From Zonotrichia leucophrys gambelii (Eukaryota; Chordata; Aves; Passeriformes; Passerellidae): 64,000 nucleotides of DNA. The stretch spans positions 91,620,912-91,684,911 of the forward strand of contig NC_088171.1 in NCBI RefSeq assembly GCF_028769735.1, given 5' to 3'. Below, piece after piece: positions 43,501 through 51,390 of this stretch. Both the position numbers and the translations under genes were made by a program. Positions within the stretch are counted from its first letter, which is position 1. Each line of letters opens with the position of its first letter. The notes under the pieces were generated by a model. It saw only the letters and a program-made list of their open reading frames with translations, ran no database searches and was not told where the DNA came from.

Positions 43501-46500
43501 CCCTCACTATGCTATAACCTCACCCTTCCTTGAGGGAAGTTGGAAACAGTACAGAAAGTTAGGAAGAGTTTTCCTTCCTTTTTCTCCTTCTCTTGTCCCT
43601 CACCCTAAGGAACATCTCACAAAAGTTTGGAGAACCTTAGTGAAGGAGACAGAGCAGAGAACACAATAATAAGCAGAATAAGCAGCAACTACAGCAGCTC
43701 TAGCAGCAATGTTTAGTGTGTTCTCACAAACTAAGACAGCTTTTTGCTCCTTCAAAATGCCAACATGAAAAACAAAACTGCTAAATTTAGACAATGAATA
43801 CAGGTGATTCAATTTGCAATCTGTTCCTCATAAACATGAAGATCAAAGTGAGAGGCTTTTAATTTTGCAACCAGAAGTCATCCAACATTTATTCAGATTT
43901 TTATCATAGACAGACTTGACATCTCTTTCCAAAATGCAGCCTGGTAGGCCTCTGTGGGAATTTTTCATTGGTTGAATACAGAACTTTGTGTTTAAGAATT
44001 TACACTAGTCTAGAACTCCCATTAAAATGAGCACATTTAGCCACATTCTTTTGAAATTATTGCCATATGGCTGTGCATCACATCAGCAGAAAAAGATTAT
44101 TAAAAAGTCTGTAAGTTAACTTGAATAAATGCATGAACAGTTAAAATGGATCAGGATGAGAAATAACTTATTTCTGAGAACTTTTCCTCATGAAAATAGG
44201 TTCATTTCCCCTTTCTATGCATTCTCATGCCTTTTAAAATGCCAAGTCTAATAACCTACTTTGAGACACATGATGAAATGGGTTACCTACACAGCCATTC
44301 CCAATCCAGTGCTTAACAAGCAAGATATTAAAAGCTAGATAATAAAGCGGTTTTTTCATCAAAATTTCAGGTCATTTAGAAGGCTCTTTCACACAACACT
44401 GAATCTCTTGCCTTACATTTTAAAGTAGAAATAATAAATTAGCATGTCTCCTTACTTTCCTCCATTGCTCTGAAAAAAGCCAATTGTTGCACAGATTTAT
44501 TTAATATTGATTTTTGTTAAACGACTACTCAAACTTGTATATCATTCTGGTAAGACTATCTATATACAAACCCACACTGTTGTACAGACTAACCAAAAAT
44601 CACTAGAAATGGATAGAAGGAAACAAGGAAGAAGGATACAGAAAATGCCAGCTCAAAATGGTCCTCATAGTTTGAAGGTTTTAAGGTTTAAAGAAAACTG
44701 CCATGTGAGATCAGAAAGTTGATGAGTCAAGAACAGACAGACAGAGTCTGTTGGACACCTAAACAAATCCACTCAATGACTGACAGGTTCGTTAATTTCT
44801 TTACCAATGCTGATTTGAAGAAGATGAACCACAGAAAAGAGGAAATAACATTAACAGTAATACATAGCAAGACAGAGTATCAAGAATTTCAAGGATATAC
44901 ACACTGGGTTCAACTTAAAAAAAATCAAAAACAGTCAAAATGAAACAAATAGTATGAACCGGAAATACAAACAAAACAGATAATTTGTGATTTGTGAGAT
45001 ACTACTGCAGAGGGAGATTTGACAAGAGATTATTCCTGCTTACCTGATTATTCCATGTTACTGTGTCTTTCCATTCCCAAAGAATAAGTTGTTTATCAGA
45101 TCCACCAGAAATTAACTCTGTTTCAGCAGCTAAAAAATACGCTTTGGTTAGTTCAGTATGCACTTAACTTTGTAATAGCAACATAAGCAGTTCTACTGGT
45201 TACTACTCATAAAATATCACTGGTAACCAAAGCTTCCACCAGAATAAAGTATGGTTAATAGGAGTTGCACTGTGCAGAACTGGTTTAGAGCAAAGATATT
45301 CCCTAAGAAAATGTAAAGAGAAAATTCTCAGGACTATTTAAAGTTCTGTGTGAAAGTGGTAAAAATACCTTTCCAGAAGACTCTCAAATCCAACAGTGTA
45401 AATTAATCTTTTGGAGTTTTGTTTGGTCTTTTTGGAAGATAGGAAAATAAGGCAAGAGAATTTAAACAAACAGAATTCAAAGCTTCACAAGAAAATTTAA
45501 TTCCCAAGTTCCCTGAAAATAACTCCTTTTAATCATTTTTAAGAAGAATATGTTTCAGTGCATCCCGTTGAAAGGATGGCAGTTTAAATCACTATTAAAA
45601 ACTAATGTTTGCACCTCAGTACTTCTCAAAAAAAGGAAGCAGCACATTACATCAACAGACTAATCAATAGTCACCTTCCTCTTCTTCAATGAGAAATGCC
45701 TAAGGGCAAGAATATATGCCTATGAATATATTACCTAAGAATATATTGCCTTCACTAAGCAATGTTAAATCCTGGAATTACTATCCAGCAAGTCTCATAA
45801 ATGTCTCAAACATTTGAGACAAAATGTCTCAAACATCTTTCTAAAGACTCTTTTTTTCGAGCACATAACCTCTATGCCACTTCAGAGCTTTACACTCAGA
45901 GACTGCTGAAAAGGCATTGCAAATCAGTTTACAAGTCAAAACATGCAAAACTCCAAACCTTACTGAAGAGACTGGTGGAAGAACAAGCAGCACAAGCCAT
46001 CGACCAGTGTGAGCTGCCACAGCCCCAGGCAAGCATCCTCCTGGGGTGTCCCTGGCTGTGGGGCAGGAGCAGAGATCCCCTCACCACGGAGCTCACCTGG
46101 GCTTGGCAGCTCACATTCCTGCAGAGGCGTTTGTCAACATGAGGCCACACCTCGAGAACTGCATCCGGCTCTGAGCCTCCCAATTCAGGAAGGGCACTAA
46201 AGTGCTGGAGCAGGTCCAGAGATGGGCAATAGAGCTGATAAGGGTCTGGAGCACACATTTCATGAGTGGCTGAGGGAGCTGGGCATGTTTAGCCTGCAAA
46301 AGAGGCGGCTCAGGGCAGACCTTATAATTCTCTACAACCACCTGAAAGGAGGGAGCAGACAGGTGGGGGTCGGTCTCCTCTCCCAGCGAGCAAGTGACAC
46401 GATGAGAGAACAAAGTCTTAAGCTTCACCATGGGAAGTTTAGGTCGGACATCCAGGAAAATTTCTTCACAGCAAGGGCGTGAAGAATGGACTGCCCAGGA

Positions 46501-47193
46501 AAGTTGTGGAATCACTGTCCCTGCAGGTATTTAAGGAAAGAAGGGACGTGGCACTCAGTGCCATGGTGTAGTTGACACGGTGGTGTTGGGTCATAGGTTG
46601 TGTTCAATGACCTTAAAGACATTTTCCAAACTAACTGACTGTGTGAAAATCCCTCCTGGAAACTAGGCTTAAGGCGAAAGGATGCACTGCAATTCTTGCA
46701 GTTCCGTATTTCCCTGTGTGTACACCGCAGCCCCGCTGCTGCCGAGCCTCCCCCGCCTCCTCTGCCCGGCAAGGGCAGCAGCGCCCGCGGCCCGAGCGGA
46801 ACCGGCCCCGGCCCAGGCCCAGCGCGGCACCGCCTCGCTACTCACCGCGGTCCCGCCGGCGGACCCAGCGCACGCAGTTCACCCTGCCGGCGTGGCCGCG
46901 GAGGGCGGCGACCGCCCGCCTCGCCTGCGGGACAGACAAACAGCACGGAGCGTCAGGGACAGGGACGGGGACGGGTCCGGGTCCGGGTCCGGGTCCTGGT
47001 GTCGGTCCCGGTCCCAGTCCCGGTCCTGGTCCCGGCGCCCCCCCAGAGCGCACCAACTCACCGCCGGGTCGTAGAGGATGACGTCGTGGCAGCTGCCGAA
47101 GGCGAGGAGGCCGCCCCGGCCCCAGGCCACGACGCCGCCGCCCGCCTGGTTAGCGCAGCAGGCGATGTGACAGAGCGACACGGGCGCCGCCAT
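10423..47193 (-). CDS. ELP2: ELP2, Elongator complex protein 2 (22 coding exons, complete)
   Basis: Join on the minus strand: 47193-47062, 46924-46846, 45129-45044, 43322-43172, 41972-41895, 37964-37900, 31963-31897, 31072-30938, 30062-29967, 28486-28386, 26404-26273, 25802-25653, 22946-22758, 20706-20637, 19073-18978, 18856-18799, 15194-15122, 14720-14534, 12954-12833, 12337-12195, 11660-11547, 10579-10423. All phases match; total 826 codons plus stop, the length I recall for human ELP2. The protein is a tandem WD40 protein: GH and WD-type signatures recur in almost every exon ([54 protein letters not shown]). ELP2 is known to form two seven-bladed propellers that scaffold Elp1 and Elp3 in Elongator, the complex that places carboxymethyl-type groups on wobble U34 of tRNAs; it acts mainly in the cytoplasm. 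The CpG-island, TATA-less start suits a housekeeping gene. Intron 10 is GC-AG. No frameshift or internal stop was seen. Identity is sure; transcript ends are inferred. Confidence 0.96.
11547..11660 (-). CDS. ELP2: ELP2 exon 21 (residues 737-774, phase 2 end)
   Basis: Acceptor CTTGATAG, donor GTATGT. Encodes [19 protein letters not shown] and then a variable loop ending DWTTGVEID. Confidence 0.95.
12195..12337 (-). CDS. ELP2: ELP2 exon 20 (residues 690-736, phase 2 end)
   Basis: Acceptor TCTTACAG, donor GTATTG. Encodes [10 protein letters not shown], a variable loop, then [19 protein letters not shown]. Confidence 0.95.
12833..12954 (-). CDS. ELP2: ELP2 exon 19 (residues 649-689)
   Basis: Acceptor TATTGCAG, donor GTAATT. 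Encodes [19 protein letters not shown] and TGSRDKK, the most conserved blade of propeller 2. Confidence 0.96.
14534..14720 (-). CDS. ELP2: ELP2 exon 18 (residues 587-648, phase 1 end)
   Basis: Acceptor CATCCAG, donor GTAAGA. Encodes [19 protein letters not shown] and [15 protein letters not shown], covering the end of one blade and the whole of the next. Confidence 0.96.
15122..15194 (-). CDS. ELP2: ELP2 exon 17 (residues 562-586)
   Basis: Acceptor TGTTTCAG, donor GTAAGA. Encodes [15 protein letters not shown] and LIASACK, the opening blade of propeller 2. Confidence 0.96.
15195..18798. other. ELP2 intron 16 (3.6 kb)
   Basis: A/T-rich. It holds a 140-codon open frame on the ELP2 sense strand (17033-16611) with weak WD-like spacing but no convincing identity. 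No repeat was recognised. Confidence 0.6.
18799..18856 (-). CDS. ELP2: ELP2 exon 16 (residues 543-561, phase 2 end)
   Basis: Acceptor CTTTCAG, donor GTAAGT. Encodes [19 protein letters not shown], strongly conserved. Intron 15 before it is only 121 bp. Confidence 0.95.
18978..19073 (-). CDS. ELP2: ELP2 exon 15 (residues 511-542, phase 1 end)
   Basis: Acceptor TTTAATAG, donor GTATGA. Acidic, poorly conserved linker (PDEDEESFN) running into YFQPLILT. Confidence 0.92.
20637..20706 (-). CDS. ELP2: ELP2 exon 14 (residues 488-510, phase 1 end)
   Basis: Acceptor TAATTCAG, donor GTATTG. Encodes [20 protein letters not shown], the conserved linker that carries the [12 protein letters not shown] signature of ELP2. 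Confidence 0.95.
22758..22946 (-). CDS. ELP2: ELP2 exon 13 (residues 425-487)
   Basis: Acceptor TTGTAG, donor GTAAGT. The longest coding exon. Encodes [20 protein letters not shown] and [18 protein letters not shown], the region that joins propeller 1 to the linker. It is noticeably richer in CpG than the other internal exons. Confidence 0.96.
22947..25652. other. ELP2 intron 12 (2.7 kb)
   Basis: No exon, RNA gene or recognisable repeat seen. A small inverted repeat (TTCTGATAT ... ATATCAGAA) lies near 23989-24010. Confidence 0.6.
25653..25802 (-). CDS. ELP2: ELP2 exon 12 (residues 375-424)
   Basis: Acceptor TTTCATAG, donor GTATGA. One full WD repeat: [19 protein letters not shown] through [13 protein letters not shown]. 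Confidence 0.96.
26273..26404 (-). CDS. ELP2: ELP2 exon 11 (residues 331-374)
   Basis: Acceptor AATTTAG, donor GTACAT. Encodes the family hallmark [20 protein letters not shown] and then [16 protein letters not shown]. Confidence 0.96.
28386..28486 (-). CDS. ELP2: ELP2 exon 10 (residues 297-330), GC donor
   Basis: Acceptor TACTGTAG. The exon ends ESGVWLEQ and is followed by CAG|GCAAGT, a noncanonical GC 5' splice site with otherwise perfect U1 complementarity. The next exon starts in frame with [12 protein letters not shown], as in the family, so the junction is fixed by homology. No GT nearby keeps the frame. Confidence 0.95.
29967..30062 (-). CDS. ELP2: ELP2 exon 9 (residues 265-296, phase 1 end)
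   Basis: Acceptor TGTGGCAG, donor GTAAAA, a weak donor lacking G at +5. Encodes [20 protein letters not shown]. Confidence 0.95.
30938..31072 (-). CDS. ELP2: ELP2 exon 8 (residues 220-264, phase 1 end)
   Basis: Acceptor AAATAG, donor GTAGGT. Encodes [19 protein letters not shown] and then a Lys/Glu-rich loop ending KENIFTVK, which in the family is the variable insert before the next GH motif. Confidence 0.95.
31897..31963 (-). CDS. ELP2: ELP2 exon 7 (residues 198-219, phase 1 end)
   Basis: Acceptor TATTCAG, donor GTCAGT. Encodes [20 protein letters not shown], one of the most conserved ELP2 stretches ([11 protein letters not shown]). Confidence 0.96.
33111..33415 (-). mobile_element. CR1 LINE 3' fragment in ELP2 intron 6
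   Basis: An inverted CR1 3' end: AATCATAAAATGGTTTCGTT, GATCATCTAGATCCA, CACTTTCCACTAGACCAGG, GCCCCATCCAACCCGGCC, AGTAAAGAATTTCTTCC. It has the same orientation as ELP2. Confidence 0.92.
34530..34636 (+). mobile_element. Short CR1 tail in ELP2 intron 6
   Basis: Holds GAGGAGCAAGGAGTTGG, CAGTCCTTATGGGTC and the tail GATATTCTAAGACTTTATGA, the last ~100 bp of a CR1. The pre-tail segment closely resembles that of the copy at 55365-55460, so both may belong to one subfamily. Confidence 0.8.
37900..37964 (-). CDS. ELP2: ELP2 exon 6 (residues 176-197)
   Basis: Acceptor TTTCTAG, donor GTAATT. A short exon encoding [19 protein letters not shown]. The two longest introns of the gene lie on either side of it (3.9 and 5.9 kb). 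Confidence 0.95.
37965..41894. other. ELP2 intron 5 (3.9 kb)
   Basis: A/T-rich with homopolymer T runs. A perfect 9-bp-arm palindrome lies at 38273-38291. Nothing else was recognised. Confidence 0.6.
41895..41972 (-). CDS. ELP2: ELP2 exon 5 (residues 150-175, phase 1 end)
   Basis: Acceptor TTTTCCAG, donor GTAAGT. Encodes [20 protein letters not shown], matching the family segment NFGNGFALALCLSFLP. Confidence 0.95.
43172..43322 (-). CDS. ELP2: ELP2 exon 4 (residues 100-149, phase 1 end)
   Basis: Acceptor TGTTCAG, donor GTAACT. Holds one WD repeat from [14 protein letters not shown] to [15 protein letters not shown]. Confidence 0.96.
45044..45129 (-). CDS. ELP2: ELP2 exon 3 (residues 71-99)
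   Basis: Acceptor TTTTTTAG, donor GTAAGC. Encodes [17 protein letters not shown], a complete D-strand plus WD-type end of blade 1, matching the vertebrate ELP2 pattern of TEL-SGGSD. Confidence 0.95.
46138..46650 (+). mobile_element. CR1 LINE 3' fragment in ELP2 intron 2
   Basis: Antisense to ELP2. Landmarks in order: CCACACCTCGAGAACTGC, GGTCCAGAGATGGGCAA, GAGGGAGCTGGGCATGTTTA, CTCTACAACCACCTGAAAGG, ACATCCAGGAAAATTTCTTC, CTGCAGGTATTTAAGG and a degenerate tail. It ends about 200 bp from exon 2, next to the CpG island. Confidence 0.93.
46846..46924 (-). CDS. ELP2: ELP2 exon 2 (residues 45-70, phase 1 end)
   Basis: Acceptor CCGCAG, donor GTGAGT. Encodes the first GH signature, [14 protein letters not shown], followed by an Arg/Asp-rich turn. 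The exon is very G+C-rich because it still lies in the CpG island. Intron 1 before it is only 137 bp. Confidence 0.92.
46956..47036. repeat. G-run hexamer minisatellite in ELP2 intron 1
   Basis: Degenerate GGGTCC/GGGACC hexamers fill about 80 of the 137 bp of intron 1. From 46956 to 46993 the G runs are on the plus strand, including four perfect GGGTCC-spaced runs from 46973. From 47003 to 47036 they switch to the minus strand. Both halves fit quadruplex-forming patterns. Confidence 0.85.
47062..47193 (-). CDS. ELP2: ELP2 exon 1 (residues 1-44)
   Basis: Starts at ATG 47193 in a good Kozak context (A at -3, G at +4) and begins [13 protein letters not shown]. It ends in frame at YDPA before a GTGAGT donor. 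An in-frame upstream ATG exists at 47238, but the segment it would add is Ala/Arg-rich and unlike the family, and human ELP2 also begins M-x-AP. The segment [19 protein letters not shown] is the first propeller strand pair. Confidence 0.93.
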
Positions 47194-47199
47194 CTTGGC
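47186..47199 (-). promoter_or_regulatory. YY1-like motif over the ELP2 start codon
   Basis: The minus strand reads CCAAGATGGCGGCG. AAGATGGCGGC is the strong YY1 consensus, which in TATA-less promoters often sits at or just after the transcription start and can include the initiator ATG. The binding role here is inferred. Confidence 0.6.
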
Positions 47200-47249
47200 C
47201 GCCGCCGCGTGCGCGACCCCGCGCGGCTCCCGTGGCAACGACCCCGTGC

Positions 47250-47280
47250 GGGGCGGGGCCTGAGGGGGCGGGGCCTGAGG
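47250..47280. promoter_or_regulatory. Tandem GC boxes (Sp/KLF sites) upstream of ELP2
   Basis: The 15-bp unit GGGGCGGGGCCTGAG occurs twice in direct tandem (from 47250 and from 47265), 57-87 bp upstream of the ATG. Each unit holds a canonical GGGGCGGGG Sp1-type box. A GGCAAC element resembling an RFX half site lies just downstream at 47234-47239. Confidence 0.65.
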
Positions 47281-47513
47281 GCGCCGCCAGCTCGGGTGGG
47301 GGGGGTGGGTTGCGGATTTTGCGTCTCTTGCGCCTTTTGCCGAGACCTCAGTGGTTTCAAAAGTGTAAAACTTTTCTCTTTGCTGCGTCCTGTGAAGAAA
47401 TTCGTCCTAGTGCCCAGCCTAGATGTCCCCCGGTGCAGTTTAGGGCTGTTTCATCCTGTCGCTGGGAGAATAAAGGTACCCCCACCTTAATCTGTTTTCA
47501 GGGAGTTACAGGG

Positions 47514-47625
47514 ATTGATAAAGTTCCCCCTGAGCCTCCTTTTCTACAGGCGAAACAAGCCCAGGTCCCTCAGCCATTTACTCAGTTGTCACTGACACCC
47601 ATTCCTGGGCTGCTTCCATCACCTG
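47514..47625 (-). mobile_element. CR1 LINE internal fragment upstream of ELP2
   Basis: The plus strand reads TGAGCCTCCTTTTCTACAGG, AACAAGCCCAGGTCCCTCAG, matching an inverted CR1 segment. It lies about 320 bp upstream of the ELP2 start codon. Confidence 0.8.
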
Positions 47626-50600
47626 GGAAAAAGTTGGTAACACCTCTTGACAAAGAGTCATGCTCAAATTAAGTTTCTGACGTCGGGATGTATTTAATAT
47701 TACCATGTATGATGTCGCTAAAATTACTGTCAGGGAAAGCATGAGAGTTTGCAATTGAGCAAAGACCAAGCTCAATGGATTGATCTGAATATGTTTGAAT
47801 ACCTCTGCTTTTCAGAAAAAAAAAAAAAAGATGAGAACAGAGCAATTAGTAAATTCCATCTGTTACATTTTTATTCTTTCATTCTTTGATATGTTTATTG
47901 CCCCTTCTGAACAAAAATTTAAAATCAAATCAAGAAAAAAAAAATACTGCAGTGGTATTCTAGTTTTTCTTGCATGGTCGCTGGCCTTGAGAAACAGGGT
48001 CACAATGCAGGGTATTACACTGGATAGATGTGCTCAAATTGTATCAGCCACTTGGCTTCACAGGTTCAAGGACTTGGCTGGTTCCCAATAGCCACAGGTG
48101 CAAACAGCTGCCCCACAGGCTGAGTAGGAGCCTCAGCAGGACCTTCAAGACATCCACTCTTGAAGGATGAAACACAAAAAAGGCTGTGTAGCAGAAGCCA
48201 GGTTGAAGTGTAAATGGAGAGCTCAGCTATGCAAGAATCAAAAGGGAGAGAAACAGAGATGTGCCTCCTGTCCCCAAATCACACCTAAGATAATCCTGAA
48301 ATAACTGAAAGTGAACTGAAAAGCTGGAAAGTCTGGGCTGGAGGGAGAGCTGGAGGCATTATGGGGCTGTGCAGGAGGTGGGGGTAGGAAGAGAAAGCAG
48401 TGAAAAGCAAGCAGGCATCCAGAGGAAACACTCTGCATAGCACATGGAATGTTTTGGGCCTAAATCTTTCCTGCCAGGCCTTTATCTCTCCGTGTGTTCT
48501 GGAGTCCTGGCTGTAACCTGACACAAAACCACTGCAGATAGGCACAATTATTTTCCAGTGGATATGAGAGGAAGGAAGCTGTGCCTGATCACACAGCAGA
48601 TACAGCCAGAAATGTTAGCTGCTAGGGAAACAAATGACTCCTTGCAGAAAAATGCATGGATCCAGTCATCAAAGCATGCCTTGACTGAGGAGTGCTGGCA
48701 TGAGCTGCCAAGGATGGCTGTGCAGCAGTCAGGTTGCACAGCAACCCCTTCTCAGCAGGCCTTGCCAGGCCTGGAGTCAGGGCTCTGGCAGAAGGAGGTC
48801 GGGCACTGCCAAAATCATGGGTCATGTTATAGGAATTGCATCTGTTGCTGTGGGAACCAAGCTGGCTCTGGCTGGGATTGTAGGCATAAGTGCAGGCTTT
48901 TCCAAGATGGATTGGGTGAGAGACTCCTCTGTGACACAAAAAGTTAACCTGACTGATAGATAACCTGCTGCTTTTGCTGTCCTGCAAACAGTTTTACTGG
49001 GGTGCTGCTTGGATTGGAGAGACTGGGGGTTCTGTCCTGCCTGAGGGTGCAAGAGCAGTGCAGGGTTTTGTGGGGCTGGTCCTTGCACACCTCATGGTGC
49101 TTTCCCAGCCAGTTTGAGATACCACATTGTGGAGAGCTGCTAGTGCCAGGTACTCACAGTGATTGCCTCTTTTCCCCAAAAGAAGGTCTGTCACTGTCAC
49201 CCCTCTGCCACCCTAACAGAGTCCAACACTGAGAGACCTGGGATAAATCAACACAGTATATGCACTTACTAGTGCCATGAGGAATGCTGCAGCAGCACCA
49301 TGGTGCCATGGCTAAAGAGGCACAGGAAGGTGGATTTATGTCCAAACAGGTCAGTGCAGGTGAACCTAGTTTCTTACTTGTCATAAGTATTCTGTCTGAC
49401 CAAGGCCTCATTTAAATGAGACTCTGAGCCTTTGGTCAAACCCAAGAAAGTTTTTTTGTGATTTCTAATGTTACAGGATCTTCTCTTGAAACTGAAATAT
49501 CTGGAGGATATTGTATGAGAAGTTTAGAATATCAGATAATTACTATGGAACCAGTATGCCTTTTAGGAACACATACTTTATAAGGAAGTAATAGTGATGG
49601 TCAGTGGTGTTACAAGGATAGAAAAGGACATGCTCTAGACTTGTCACCAGCTGCCACTCTTCACTCATAGCTAATGTCCTCATGAAATTAAAATCTCCTT
49701 TAGAGGCCCAGAGAAGTTCATGCTTCCTTCCCTTTGGAGTGGGTTATTACATCTGTCCTTGTTTTCCTTCATATTCCCAGAAAAGAACTTCTGTATCTTT
49801 CAGAATTATATGTAAAAATAATCTTTTTCTCCCTTTGGTGTAACTTTTGAGACACAGGAAGAACTCAGTTAATTGAACGTCAGAGATGGTTGTTATGGTG
49901 CCTAAGCAGACTTCAAAAGTCACTCCACAGTTTTGTTCATATCTTTTATGTGTCCCCCTGTGGTTCTGCCAATGGAGGTACATCAACAAGCTCTGATAAG
50001 GGAGATACTACTTGAACAAAAGCTTTCTTGAGCTGGAAATAATTTTTCTAGTTTTTAGTTAGGCATTGGAAAAACTTCTGTTCCAATAGTCATTTAGTAG
50101 CGGCACAGTAATTTTGTATAGTAATAGTAATTTTGATGGTAGATTCATGTTTACAAGTGAGGTTTTGCAGACAGAGGTGGCTTGGGGCCCTTCATGTTCT
50201 CCCAACTCAGTTATGCCTACAACTTTATGAGGGAGATGGAGAAAATACAACACTAATCAAAAAGTTGTATTTAGTGCTTAATATACTTAATCTAACTATG
50301 TCTAAACATTGATATGAAAATATAAAAACATTGCAAATGTTTAAATCAAAGTTTAATGCTTTCTTTCATTGGGTGAAATCTTCTTTATTTATAAGAATAT
50401 ATGTTAATAGACAGGAGTCATTCTACAAGACACTCTGAAAAGCAGCAGTCACATGTTAAACATGGTTTACAGTTTAATTATATGTAGTTAAGTTCAATAG
50501 AAGAAAGTTCAAAAGTTGTTAAATGAGCAAAGCCAGTACTCAAAGATTGGGGGCCTTGTTCTTGCAAGTTGTTGAACTTAGCCTGTCTTTATGTGTCTTC

Positions 50601-50987
50601 ATTGTATATATGCTTATGAAGTAATCCCTAATGAAATTGCCTCATAAACAAGTTACTGATTGGTATTTTTACTTCAGGTTGTTTGCTCCAGTTGCAACCT
50701 GGATGAGTAGTGCCTGCTATTTAGTATTTTGATATCTCCTCATTAGCTATATCATGGCCCTAGGCTTAATCTGTTGTACAGTTGTCTTTTCTGTACAGCA
50801 CAGAATTATCTTTTTCCATAGCCAGGTTTTTGTTTTGTTTTGTTTTGTACCTTCTACTGCCACAGCTTCTGAATGTCTCAGAAAAAACTTTATGAGTTAC
50901 ATTTTTCTTTATAAGATAACTCTTAGGCAGAGGGGTATTATTGTATTCATTTTCTGGGGTCAGTTTCTGCCTAGACCAGAATTCATA
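47626..50987. other. 5' flank of ELP2, no gene recognised
   Basis: I looked for SLC39A6, which in human is divergent from ELP2, and saw neither its His-rich ectodomain exon nor its zinc-transport motifs. A short Gly/Ala-rich hydrophobic frame at 48817-48963 is noted as a finding only. Confidence 0.5.
50826..50848. repeat. (TTTTG)n short tandem repeat
   Basis: About four and a half copies of TTTTG. Confidence 0.85.
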
Positions 50988-51390
50988 ATAAAATCACAGA
51001 CTCATAGAATGGCTTGGGTTGGAAGGACCTTAAAAATCATCTACTCTCAAGCTCCTGCCATGCTCAAAGACACCTTCCCCTACACCAGGTAGCTCAGGGC
51101 CCCATCCAACCTGGATTTGAATACTTCCAGGGATGGAGCATCCACAGCTTGTCTGGGCCACCTGTTTCAGTGCCTCAGCACCATCACAGTACAGAATTTC
51201 TTCCTAATTCCTAACCTAAACCTTTCAGTTTTAAGCCATGCCCCCTCTTCCTATCGCTACACTTTGATAAATAGTCCCTCCCTTATTTTCTGTACTTTCC
51301 ATCCACTTTAGGTACAAGAAGGCTGCTCCAAGATGTCCCCAGGGACTTCTCTAGTTTGAGCAACCTGAAATGTCTCAAGCACCATAGGTC
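50988..51390 (-). mobile_element. CR1 LINE 3' fragment
   Basis: An inverted CR1 with a clear tail (AGACTCATAGAATGGCTTGG), CCCCATCCAACCTGGATTTG, GGATGGAGCATCCACAGC, CAGTACAGAATTTCTTCC and, furthest in, GAAGGCTGCTCCAAGATGTC. Confidence 0.93.

Larger units (their letters stand above)
46740..47310. promoter_or_regulatory. ELP2: CpG island covering ELP2 promoter, exons 1-2 and intron 1
   Basis: This is the only CpG-dense stretch in the window. It has no TATA box at a sensible place. It spans about 120 bp upstream of the ATG, exons 1 and 2, and the 137-bp first intron. The transcription start is inferred to lie between 47200 and 47300. Confidence 0.85.

Noticed and set aside
46111..46515. 134-codon minus-strand frame in ELP2 intron 2
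   Set aside because: It lies almost wholly within the antisense of the CR1 copy at 46138-46650.
46696..47490. 264-codon plus-strand open frame across the ELP2 CpG island
   Set aside because: It runs antisense through ELP2 exons 1-2 and the intron 1 repeat, and is Pro/Arg/Ala-rich with Val-Arg-Val repeats from the hexamer. This is the usual artefact of G+C-rich sequence lacking stops.
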